From: Tuwongella immobilis
Lineage (GTDB): Bacteria; Planctomycetota; Planctomycetia; Gemmatales; Gemmataceae
Direction of reading: 5' to 3'
DNA length: 64,000 bases
Assembly: GCF_901538355.1 (NCBI RefSeq)
Contig: NZ_LR593887.1
Span: 2,208,920-2,272,919, forward strand
The position numbers and the translations under genes were made by a program. The notes below the pieces were generated by a model, which was not told where the DNA came from, searched no databases, and saw only the letters and a program-made list of their open reading frames with translations. Shown piece by piece: positions 51,866 through 60,432 of the stretch; position 1 is the stretch's first letter, and the number at the start of each line of letters is the position of its first letter.

Positions 51866-53316
51866 TATCGAGCCTCCGATTGCGAGAGTTGCTGAGCGAG
51901 TTTGGGCGAGACTCGGTCATGCGGTTTGGCGGGGGCGGTGCCGGCTTCATCCAGCCAGCGTTGGATCGATGCCAATCGAGCAATGTTCTCCGGTTCGGTT
52001 CGGCTGTCATTCCATTGGGCGGGTTTGTTGGATTGTTGCCATTCGATCCATTGCACCAAGGCTTCGACTTCGTGCGGTGGTCCGGCGAAAGGCGGCATGA
52101 ACGGTTTGAGCCGTTGCAGCTTGGCGATGTTCAGCCGCTTCTGATCGGTGTCCCACGATGCGGTGAGTCCTGTGAGGCTGTTCACCCCGGCGGGTGTGTG
52201 GCAGATGCTGCACTGTTGCCGAAATACCAGGGCACCCGTGCGAACTTGATCGTTCGGGTAGGCATCTGCATCTCGGAGTGGGAACGGATCCAACGAGGTG
52301 CCACCGACTGCCCGCAAATGGGCAATCTCGCTCGGTTTGATGGCATTGGAGTAGAGATTTTCGCGGACGGTGAACGGTTTGCGCACCCCTTCGCGAACAA
52401 ATTCGCCACCGGCCGTGGCACCGAATGCCAGCACACAAAGCAGAGTCGCCGTGGCGCCATTGATATACAACCGTTGGCGAATCAGCCCGACGAGCGCATA
52501 CCCGGCGATCAGCACCGATGCGATCACCGCCAGATTCAAAAACAGCGTCATGGCAATCGAACCGCCCAACACCCATTCGCGGCTATCTTCGGGCAGGCTG
52601 CCCACGAACCACAGCCCCAACAGTGGCATGGTCGCCATTGGCGCCAGCAGCATCGCGGCACGGTTAATCAGCCGGGTGCGCTGGTCGCGGTCGAAATCGG
52701 AAAACGAATTGATCACGACCATCGAAACCAGGCTGGCAGTCGTCAGACAAGCGACGGTGCGATAGAATAGCGATGGCCAGAATGTGGGGTTGAAGAACCC
52801 TTTCCAGACGTGGCCGCTGGTCCATTCGCCGGGTGTGAGTTGCCAGGAGAGAATGCCGTTGATCCAAAACAGGCTGGCCCACGCTCCCACGGTATACAGC
52901 CCCAGCAGAGCGATTCGGGCGCGATCGCTCAACTCGGCACCGTAGCGATAGAAGCAGTAGCCCGCCACGACTTCGAGGCAGAAAAACGTCCATTCCACGC
53001 CCCAAAGCCAATGAAACTCATCAATCATCAGGCCGATGGTGCGCGGGGAAATCTGAATGCTGGTAAACCACATGCCGACGCCGGTGAGTGCGCCGGTGAC
53101 AAAGCTGAGCAGCACGAGAAATTTGAAGTAGCGATCCAGAAACGTGCGGGCTTCCGAACTGCGGCCGGTCATTGCCAGCCATTGAAAGTACATCATCAAC
53201 ATGCCACCGCCGATGGCAAACTGGGCGGTGAACACGTGAAAGATTCCCAATCCCCCGATTACAAGCCCCTTCATGAGAGGCCCAAATTCGTGGATGGGAT
53301 AGTACACCAGGTCCAT
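51865..53316 (-). CDS. cytochrome bd-related oxidase subunit I with fused cytochrome c
   Basis: A 483-aa protein. The first 350 residues hold about nine TM helices resembling CydA: GGLGIFHVFTAQFAIGGGML with a possible haem-b His, and DEFHWLWGVEWTFFCLEVVAGYC. The C-terminal 130 residues contain one haem-c site CSICH (369-373) and MPPF, an axial-Met-like segment. So a quinol oxidase-like core seems linked to its own cytochrome c, giving an alternative electron entry or exit. Start at ATG 53316 with AAAGGG 6 nt upstream; ATG 53322 is too close to that RBS. Confidence 0.72.
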   Translation of the reverse strand: MDLVYYPIHEFGPLMKGLVIGGLGIFHVFTAQFAIGGGMLMMYFQWLAMTGRSSEARTFLDRYFKFLVLLSFVTGALTGVGMWFTSIQISPRTIGLMIDEFHWLWGVEWTFFCLEVVAGYCFYRYGAELSDRARIALLGLYTVGAWASLFWINGILSWQLTPGEWTSGHVWKGFFNPTFWPSLFYRTVACLTTASLVSMVVINSFSDFDRDQRTRLINRAAMLLAPMATMPLLGLWFVGSLPEDSREWVLGGSIAMTLFLNLAVIASVLIAGYALVGLIRQRLYINGATATLLCVLAFGATAGGEFVREGVRKPFTVRENLYSNAIKPSEIAHLRAVGGTSLDPFPLRDADAYPNDQVRTGALVFRQQCSICHTPAGVNSLTGLTASWDTDQKRLNIAKLQRLKPFMPPFAGPPHEVEALVQWIEWQQSNKPAQWNDSRTEPENIARLASIQRWLDEAGTAPAKPHDRVSPKLAQQLSQSEAR

Positions 53317-53439
53317 GCGCATCCCTTTCCAAAATCCCTCGGCCCTCCGTCGGCTACCCATGGCAGCCGACACCGATTGTGTCTATTCTCATGTGCAAGC
53401 CTTGTTCCGAACAGCCAGAATTTTTCGGAGATTTGCCCG

Positions 53440-54747
53440 ATGCGAGCCATGGAAATCATTCGCAAGAAACGCGATGGCGGCGAATTAACCACCGTGGAGA
53501 TTGATGCGTTTGTTCGCGGGGCAATCGACGGCTCGTGGCAAGATTCGCAACTGGCGGCCATGCTGATGGCGATTGTGCTCAAGGGGATGACCGCCGCCGA
53601 AACCGCGCATCTCACCTACGCCATTGCCCATGATGGCACGACCTTTAACTGGGACGATGTGCCCGGAAAGAAGGTCGATAAGCACTCTTCCGGCGGTGTC
53701 GGCGACAAAACGACGATGATTCTGGGGCCGCTTGCGGGGGCTTGCGGCGTGAGGATTCCGAAGATGTCCGGGCGCGGGTTGGGGCACTCCGGCGGCACGC
53801 TGGATAAGTTGGAATCGATCCCCGGATTCCGCACCAGCATCCCCGTGGATGCCTTTCGCCAGGGGTTGCAATCGGTTGGGGTTGTGCTGGGCGGGCAGAT
53901 TGAGAATGTCGCACCGGCAGACAAGAAACTCTACAAGTTGCGCGATGTCACTGCCACAGTTGAGAGTATCCCCCTGTTGACCTCCTCAATTTTGGGAAAA
54001 AAATTGGCCGAAGGTTTGGACGGACTGGTGTTGGATGTCAAATATGGTCGTGGGGCGTTCATGCAAACGCTGGAAGGTGCCCGCGAGTTGGCCGATATGC
54101 TCATGGCCGTCAACCGCGCCAACGGCCTGCCGACAACGGTGATTCTTTCGGGAATGGATGCGCCGTTGGGGCGAGCCATTGGCAATGCCTTGGAAGTGGT
54201 CGAATCGGTGGAGACGCTGCGGGGCAACGGGCCACGCGATCTCCACGAATTGTCGGTGCATCTGGCGGCGCACATGGTGCTGCGTGCGGGATTGGCCGAA
54301 TCGTTGGATGCCGCGTTGGAGCAAGTCGAAACCGCACTTCGCAGCGGGGCCGGGCTGCAAAAATTCCGGGAAATCATCGCCAACCAAGGCGGCGACCCGC
54401 AGATTGTCGACGATTTGTCGCGATTGCCCCAAGCGAAGGAAGTTGTCGAACTCACCGCACCGCGTTCGGGCTATCTGCAACGGATGGATGCGGAAAAACT
54501 CGGATTTGCCGCCGTGCGATTGGGAGCCGGGCGCGACCGCGATGGCGATTCGATCGATCCGGCGGTTGGATTCGTGCTCAAGGCCAAACCAGGCGAGTAT
54601 CTCCATGCCGGGCAGCCGTGGATTGCCGTGCATTTCAACGATTCTCGCCGATTGGAATCTGCCCGCGAATTGCTGGATGCCGCCGTCGAATTCGGCCCGA
54701 CTTCGGTAACGATTCCGCCGATTATCGCGGAAATTCGGATGGGGTGA
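53440..54747 (+). CDS. deoA: thymidine/pyrimidine-nucleoside phosphorylase
   Basis: A 435-aa family 3 glycosyltransferase. KHSSGGVGDKTTMILGPL is the phosphate-binding signature, with KMSGRGLGHSGGTLDKLE, VKYGRGAFM and a C-terminal alpha/beta domain. It cleaves thymidine or uridine with phosphate to base and (deoxy)ribose-1-phosphate. Distinguishing deoA from pdp by sequence alone is uncertain. CGGAGA precedes ATG 53440; the long upstream open frame is the oxidase-gene shadow. Confidence 0.9.
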   Translation: MRAMEIIRKKRDGGELTTVEIDAFVRGAIDGSWQDSQLAAMLMAIVLKGMTAAETAHLTYAIAHDGTTFNWDDVPGKKVDKHSSGGVGDKTTMILGPLAGACGVRIPKMSGRGLGHSGGTLDKLESIPGFRTSIPVDAFRQGLQSVGVVLGGQIENVAPADKKLYKLRDVTATVESIPLLTSSILGKKLAEGLDGLVLDVKYGRGAFMQTLEGARELADMLMAVNRANGLPTTVILSGMDAPLGRAIGNALEVVESVETLRGNGPRDLHELSVHLAAHMVLRAGLAESLDAALEQVETALRSGAGLQKFREIIANQGGDPQIVDDLSRLPQAKEVVELTAPRSGYLQRMDAEKLGFAAVRLGAGRDRDGDSIDPAVGFVLKAKPGEYLHAGQPWIAVHFNDSRRLESARELLDAAVEFGPTSVTIPPIIAEIRMG

Positions 54748-54889
54748 TCTGGGGAAACTGACGAGACTGGAAAAGCCGGGTAATTCGAGGAGAGTCACGC
54801 AAGTTTTGTCCGTCCGCGGTCGATACCACAATCAGCAATCGTGGCTGGACATCTGGGCTGTTCATCGGCGTCGCCTGCGGGGTTGATCC

Positions 54890-55120
54890 ATGTTTCGTCA
54901 TCGGCTTGCGATCGAAAGTGATATTTATCGAGTGCCTGCTCCGCGTGGAGCGGTTGTACCTCAAGCAGCATGGATTGACTGCCCGGCAGAATTTTTGGAA
55001 GGAATGGACCAAGAAGCGATCGACCGAATTGTCGATCTGTACGAACAAGCATTAGAAGACGCCGCGGCGATTCTTCGACCCTCGATTCTGGAGCGAAATC
55101 TCTTCGCCTGTCCGAACTGA
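54890..55120 (+). CDS. small hypothetical protein
   Basis: A 76-aa ORF with an even composition, a PRGAVVPQAAWIDCPAEFLEG core and an acidic helix (DQEAIDRIVDLYEQALEDAAAIL). No recognised domain, no TM. A GGGGTTGA sequence precedes ATG 54890 and a strong hairpin lies 42 nt after the stop, which supports a real transcription unit. Function unknown. Confidence 0.5.
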   Translation: MFRHRLAIESDIYRVPAPRGAVVPQAAWIDCPAEFLEGMDQEAIDRIVDLYEQALEDAAAILRPSILERNLFACPN

Positions 55121-55161
55121 TTTCCGTTTCGGATCGATTCTTCCTAGAATATCCTTGCCAC

Positions 55162-55197
55162 CCCTCGAATCAGACGGATGGAGTCGTGATTCGAGGG
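55162..55197 (+). terminator. strong hairpin between the small ORF and the M16 peptidase gene
   Basis: An 11-bp perfect stem (55162-55172 with 55187-55197), extended by GAC/GTC with one bulged G. It is followed by TTGATGTTT, a weak T-rich tail. Probable terminator of the 54890 gene. Confidence 0.6.
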
Positions 55198-55246
55198 TTG
55201 ATGTTTCCCCGGCGTGGCGATGCCGGCTTGGCGAGGATGCCCGCGC

Positions 55247-58018
55247 ATGACGTTCCGTGTTGCCTGTCACCGACTTTGCTTCTCACTACTGGTCCTGCTC
55301 GGAGGGGTGTCGAGCGGTTCCCTGCGAGCCGACCCACTCGTCGAAGCGGCCAACTCAATCTACTCCGGCATCCGGATGGAGACGCTCCCCAACGGCTTGA
55401 TCGTCTATCTCAAGCCGATTCCCGGTTCCCCGGTGGTCACCACCAAAGTGGCGTATCGCGTCGGCTCTGCCGATGAAGAACTCGCCAGCACTGGATTATC
55501 GCATTATCTCGAGCATCTGATGTTCAAAGGGACAGCCAAGCTGATGCCCGGCGACATCGATCGACTCACGCAAATCAACGGCGGTCGCAATAACGCCAAC
55601 ACCTCCGAAGATTGCACGGTCTACCACTTCGATTTCGCCGCCGATCGCTGGACGGTCGCCTTAGATATCGAAGCGGATCGCATGCGTGGGACGGTGATTG
55701 ATGCCAAGCATGAATTCGAGCAGGAAAAAGGAGCCGTCATCGCCGAATTGGAAGGGGGCGAAGATGAGCCATGGGAAAAAGAACAAAAGACCATTCTGCC
55801 GTTGCTGTTCGGCAAGACCGCGCCGTATGGCCATCCAGTGATTGGCGAGCGCGAGCATGTCCGCAATGCGACGGCGGAGATTATCAAGACGCATTACGAT
55901 CGTTGGTATCATCCGAATAATGCGATCATTGCGGTGGTTGGTGGGTTCGACCCGGACCAAGCCATGGCAGAAATTCGCAAGCGATTTGCGAATATTCCCA
56001 AGGGCGAACTTCCGGCACGTCGGCCGATTCCCGACATTGCTCCGCGAACGGAAACGGTTCGCGTAGAAATTCCGTCGAAGTTCGAATTGCCCCGATTGGT
56101 CATGGGCTACAACGGTGTGACGGTTGGCCACCCAGATGATTATGCGTTCGATGTGATTTCGCAAGTGCTCACGGGGGGCAAGACCGGCCGCTTGTATCGC
56201 AAGTTGGTCGAAGGGGAACAAATTGCGACGAGTGTGAGTGCGTTCAACAGTGCGGGGCGCTATCCTGGCTGGTTCGGCGTCATGCTCGAATTGATGCCCA
56301 ACGGCGATCGCGCGAAGGCGGAGAAGCTGCTGTTGGCCGAAATCGAACGATTAGCCGCCGAACCAATCACGGCCGCCGAGTTGAAGCGTGCCCAACGCGC
56401 GGTCCTGGCTTCGACGATCTTCGGCAGCGAAGACAATCACAGCTTGGCCGACCGGATTGCACGGTCGGCAATCATGGACCCGAACGGTAGCATCGATTAT
56501 CCGCGAACGTATCTCTCGAAGATTCAAGCGGTTACGCCGGAACAAGTGCAAGCCGCTGCCCGAAAATGGCTGGTGGAAGCCAAGCCGGTGATGGTTTGGT
56601 CGGTGCCCGGCGAGCAACAACCGCCGCAAGGGATGGGCAACGCCAGCCAAGCGAATCCGTTGCGTCGCAATATCTTGGCCCGAAAGGGGTTGCGGCATCG
56701 CGAAGCACCGCAAGCCAGCGGTGGTGGCTCGTTCCCGGAGTTGAAAAACGCCCAGCGCGTGACCCTGCCGAACGGAATGCGAGTGGTGCTGCTCGAGAAT
56801 CATCGGTTGCCAATCGTGGTTGCTACAGTGGCGAATCCGCGTGCCGATTTGCTGGAACCCGCGAATCAGCATGGGGTTGCGTCGATGCTCGCCCTGCTGC
56901 TGGATGAGGGGACAACCACCAAGACCGGCCAGCAAATTGCCTCGATGGTCGAAGATACCGGCGGCGAGTTTTCGCTGGGGGTGTCGCAATCCAGCCTGCA
57001 AATGCTCTCCAGCGATGCCGAATTGGGATTGTCGCTGATGTTTGAATGTCTGCAATCCCCGGCATTCCCGGCGGAGTCGGTGGAACGGATGCGGTTGCAA
57101 CTCGTTTCTGCCATTGAAGATAGCGAACGCGACCCCAATGAAACCGCATTGACGGCGTTTCGCAAGACCGTCTACGGCGATCATCCCTATGGCCGCCCCG
57201 GGTTGGGCAATCGGGAAGTGGTCAAGAAACTGACCGTGGACGATCTGAAGGCGTATCATGCAACGATCATGCGGCCATCGGAACTCATCACCGTGATTGT
57301 GGGGGATTTCGATTCCAAGTCGATGGTGACGCTGCTGCAAAAGCTGGTGCCGACACCGGAGAAGCCGCAACTGCCGGTGGCACTCGAATTGCCGAAACCG
57401 CCGACAATTGAACAAGTTACGGAAAAGATCATCAGCAATCCGAACGCGGCCCAGTTGCATGTGTATCTGGGACATTTGGGCATCGCTCGAAATGACCCGG
57501 ACTATTTCAAGCTGCTGGTGATGGATAATGTGCTGGGGACCGGGCCGGGATTCACGGATCGTCTCTCGGCCTCGCTGCGGGATCGCCAGGGGTTGGCCTA
57601 CACGGTGACGGCCCAGATTACCGGAACGGCCAGCGATGGACCTGGCGTGTTCCAAGGCTACATTGGCACATTCCCGGATAAACTGGCGACTGTGAAAGCG
57701 GGCTTTCTGACGGAGATTAACCGGATTCGCGATGAACTTCCGGATGAGGCCGAAGTCGAGAACGCCAAGAAGTATCTGCTTGGGACGCTTGCATTTCGGA
57801 CGGCAACCAATCAAATGATTGCTGGCCAATTGCTGGGATTCGAGCGATTCGGGCTGGGGTTGGATTATCTGGAACGGTATCGCAAGGAAGTGGCGGCCGT
57901 CACTCCGATGAATGTGCAAGCGATGGCCAAAAAACATTTGCAACCGGGCCGATTGGTGTTGACGGCATGTGGGCCGGTGGATGCGACGGGCAAACCGTTG
58001 GCAGCGCCGAAGCCGTAG
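55247..58018 (+). CDS. exported M16 zinc peptidase (two M16 units)
   Basis: A 923-aa protein with a signal peptide (about 1-30). The first M16 unit has the inverted zinc motif HYLEH in GLSHYLEHLMFKGT and the distal Glu in EKGAVIAELE. The second unit (from about residue 500, RVTLPNGMRVVLLE) lacks HxxEH, its counterpart reading HGVASMLALLLDEGT, as is usual for the structural partner half of PqqL/pitrilysin-like proteins. It likely degrades peptides in the periplasm. GAGGA is 9 nt before ATG 55247; in-frame starts at 55214 and 55220 are less likely. Confidence 0.9.
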   Translation: MTFRVACHRLCFSLLVLLGGVSSGSLRADPLVEAANSIYSGIRMETLPNGLIVYLKPIPGSPVVTTKVAYRVGSADEELASTGLSHYLEHLMFKGTAKLMPGDIDRLTQINGGRNNANTSEDCTVYHFDFAADRWTVALDIEADRMRGTVIDAKHEFEQEKGAVIAELEGGEDEPWEKEQKTILPLLFGKTAPYGHPVIGEREHVRNATAEIIKTHYDRWYHPNNAIIAVVGGFDPDQAMAEIRKRFANIPKGELPARRPIPDIAPRTETVRVEIPSKFELPRLVMGYNGVTVGHPDDYAFDVISQVLTGGKTGRLYRKLVEGEQIATSVSAFNSAGRYPGWFGVMLELMPNGDRAKAEKLLLAEIERLAAEPITAAELKRAQRAVLASTIFGSEDNHSLADRIARSAIMDPNGSIDYPRTYLSKIQAVTPEQVQAAARKWLVEAKPVMVWSVPGEQQPPQGMGNASQANPLRRNILARKGLRHREAPQASGGGSFPELKNAQRVTLPNGMRVVLLENHRLPIVVATVANPRADLLEPANQHGVASMLALLLDEGTTTKTGQQIASMVEDTGGEFSLGVSQSSLQMLSSDAELGLSLMFECLQSPAFPAESVERMRLQLVSAIEDSERDPNETALTAFRKTVYGDHPYGRPGLGNREVVKKLTVDDLKAYHATIMRPSELITVIVGDFDSKSMVTLLQKLVPTPEKPQLPVALELPKPPTIEQVTEKIISNPNAAQLHVYLGHLGIARNDPDYFKLLVMDNVLGTGPGFTDRLSASLRDRQGLAYTVTAQITGTASDGPGVFQGYIGTFPDKLATVKAGFLTEINRIRDELPDEAEVENAKKYLLGTLAFRTATNQMIAGQLLGFERFGLGLDYLERYRKEVAAVTPMNVQAMAKKHLQPGRLVLTACGPVDATGKPLAAPKP

Positions 58019-58032
58019 GAGCAACAGGGGTT

Positions 58033-58800
58033 ATGGCACAGGACATTGATTTCGTCCTGAAGACGTGGAAGTTTCGCCCGGACTCGGTGCTGGCTCGGCT
58101 GGTCACCGCGTCCGATGGGCGAGAGGTCTTGCAACTGCGGCTCGAACTGGGGCTGATGCAGTTGGAAGTCGCCGATCGTCCCGATGGACAGCGACCGGGC
58201 GGATTCCCGACCTATTTTGCCTATTTGCAAGACCTTGCGAGCCTCGCCGAACAAGCGGGGCGTCGCTTCGTGCTCGATGCGAATCAGTGCGATGAGGCCG
58301 ACCGCGAATTCATGCAATTCTACCATCGTCGCATTTGTTGGATGACGTTGGAACGATTCGATCGCGCGGTGGCCGATGCCGAACATACCCTCGCGTTCAT
58401 GGATTTCGTCCGCGATCATTCGCCCAACGACGAATTCACGCAAGCGCACGAACAATATCGCAGTTTCGTGTTGTTCCATTGGGCGCAAAGCAAAGCGAAC
58501 GCCGCCCAACAGCGCGAAGATTGGGAAGCCGCGCTCGATGCCTTGCGCGACGGCATGGAACGCATCCATACCTTCTATCGCGATCACGACCGCGAAGAAG
58601 AGTTCGAAGCGAATTTGATGGTGCAGCAGTTGCAGCATCAACTCGCCTCCCTTCGCAAACGACACGGAATCCCGTCGACATTGGAAGAACAATTGGCGGC
58701 GGCCATTGCTGCGGAAGATTACGAACGTGCCGCACAACTCCGCGATGCCATCAAGCAGCGGCAATCGGCGCGGCGAACTGAACCCGACGCTGAAGCGTAA
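58033..58800 (+). CDS. UVR-motif protein
   Basis: A 255-aa soluble protein. The C-terminal 35 residues match the UvrB/UvrC (UVR) helical hairpin: LEEQLAAAIAAEDYERAAQLRDAI. The rest is helical and rich in Asp/Glu/Arg, with an FDRAVADAEHTLAFMDFV segment and a TPR-like WEAALDALRDGMERI. UVR motifs mediate protein contacts, for example in McsA and in nucleotide excision repair. It follows the M16 gene by 14 nt and may be cotranscribed. Function unknown. Confidence 0.78.
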   Translation: MAQDIDFVLKTWKFRPDSVLARLVTASDGREVLQLRLELGLMQLEVADRPDGQRPGGFPTYFAYLQDLASLAEQAGRRFVLDANQCDEADREFMQFYHRRICWMTLERFDRAVADAEHTLAFMDFVRDHSPNDEFTQAHEQYRSFVLFHWAQSKANAAQQREDWEAALDALRDGMERIHTFYRDHDREEEFEANLMVQQLQHQLASLRKRHGIPSTLEEQLAAAIAAEDYERAAQLRDAIKQRQSARRTEPDAEA

Positions 58801-58840
58801 TAGATTCAACCAGCCAGTTTCGCATCGGGAAGGGGATTTC

Positions 58841-60289
58841 ATGAAGTCCGTGACGCAAATTGCGGTGCCAATCGCCCTGGTGGTGGGGTTGATCTTCGGC
58901 GTGACCTTCATTGCCAACTACACCACCAACGAAGCGGTTGATCCGTTGCTGGATCCCGCAGCCAACGCTTCCAACTCGGCATCCCCCGCCGAGAAATCGC
59001 TCCCGTTGAACGAAGTCCCGCTGCGATTCGGGCTGACCGTCGCGGAGCCGAAGCCGGACTACTACTATCTGCGCGATTACAAGACCCATTACGAAGTGGG
59101 CGAAAAAGGCTCATTCGATTTCTGGTTTTCCAACAAGCATCCATCCATGGTCAATCTGACGTTGGGTGGGGTGTCTTGCCAATGCACCGATGCGGCCATT
59201 GCACTGGTGCCCATGACCGTTTGGAATCGCTTTCAAGAACATTCCGGCGTCAGCAGTCTCTTGCAAATCGGCGGCGTCCACGTTGGCGCACCATTGGCGG
59301 GGCTGTCGTTGCTGAGCATCGCGCACAATCCCAACGCGGTGCAGTTTAAGACGTTGCAGATGAAAGGCGTGGAAGAAATTCCCGCCGCGGATCCCAAGTC
59401 CGGCCCGCAAATGGGGATCTTCCGGCTGAATTGGGAGGGGAAATCGCCCGTGGGACCGAAGCGGTTAACCGCCACGCTGTTCGCGGGCTTTCCGGGCATT
59501 AACTCGCGGATGTTCACCATCGAAGCCGTTGAAACGGTTACGCCCGGCTTCCGATTCTGGCCGATGGAACTCAGCGTTGGCGACCTCACCGCCGGTGCCG
59601 TCAAGCAACGCGACTTCTACATCTTTTCGTGCACGCGCGAGCCTGGCCAATTGCGGATCGACATGACGGATTCCAATCCGAATCCGAATGTTGTCATTCA
59701 GCCGGGCAGCGAGTTGACCGAACCCGAATTGCGGGAACTGGAAAAGACGCTCCGCGGACTCGCCAAGGATGAACCGAATCTGGTCGTGAAGTCGGCCTTG
59801 CGATTCCGGTTGGATGTGCATGAGACCAAAGACGGGAAACAGATGGACCTGGGACCGTTGAATCGTCGTCTGATCGCGAAGACTCCCAAAGGTGAAGAAT
59901 TATCCTTGCCCGTCACGGGGGTGGTGCGTGGCGAAGTCCGCATCGCCGGGGGCGATCGCAATAACGATCTGATTGATCTGGGACAATCGTTCCCCAGCAA
60001 TCGGGAGCATGTCCAAGAAGTGCGTCTGGTTTCGGATAATCCGACATTAGAATTGCAGTTGCTGAAAGAAGAAATCCGCCCCAGTTATCTGGAAATTACG
60101 CTGGAGCCCAAAGGCGTGGTGGACGGAAAAAAAACGTGGATGCTCCGCGTGATCGTCCCGGCAGGCAAGCTCTTTGGGCAACTGCCCAGCGAAAGCAAAG
60201 TGGTGTTGAAGGTGCAGGGGGCTGTGGAACGGAAAATTCGTATCCCCATCAAGGGGCAGACGTTCGACAAGAACCCCGCGCCGTTTTGA
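58841..60289 (+). CDS. membrane-anchored exported protein with SCxCT motif
   Basis: A 482-aa protein with one N-terminal TM anchor (about 6-28) and an extracytoplasmic region rich in beta-strand. LTLGGVSCQCTDAAI resembles the cysteine motif of DUF1573/Ig-like periplasmic proteins (VxxSCGCT), though the rest is too divergent for me to be sure. RBS AAGGGGA precedes ATG 58841. It lies just upstream of the multihaem gene and may share its transcript. Function unknown. Confidence 0.7.
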   Translation: MKSVTQIAVPIALVVGLIFGVTFIANYTTNEAVDPLLDPAANASNSASPAEKSLPLNEVPLRFGLTVAEPKPDYYYLRDYKTHYEVGEKGSFDFWFSNKHPSMVNLTLGGVSCQCTDAAIALVPMTVWNRFQEHSGVSSLLQIGGVHVGAPLAGLSLLSIAHNPNAVQFKTLQMKGVEEIPAADPKSGPQMGIFRLNWEGKSPVGPKRLTATLFAGFPGINSRMFTIEAVETVTPGFRFWPMELSVGDLTAGAVKQRDFYIFSCTREPGQLRIDMTDSNPNPNVVIQPGSELTEPELRELEKTLRGLAKDEPNLVVKSALRFRLDVHETKDGKQMDLGPLNRRLIAKTPKGEELSLPVTGVVRGEVRIAGGDRNNDLIDLGQSFPSNREHVQEVRLVSDNPTLELQLLKEEIRPSYLEITLEPKGVVDGKKTWMLRVIVPAGKLFGQLPSESKVVLKVQGAVERKIRIPIKGQTFDKNPAPF

Positions 60290-60432
60290 TTCCCCGGATT
60301 GGCTCGATTTGCGTGCGAGTCGTGCCGATCTGATTCCGGTATCACCGCGTGCCGGGAGCTGATCTCGCACCAAAAACCAAGAATCGGTATGCTGGTGGGG
60401 AATGGAATCCCGGATCAGGAGGAACGCGAGCC

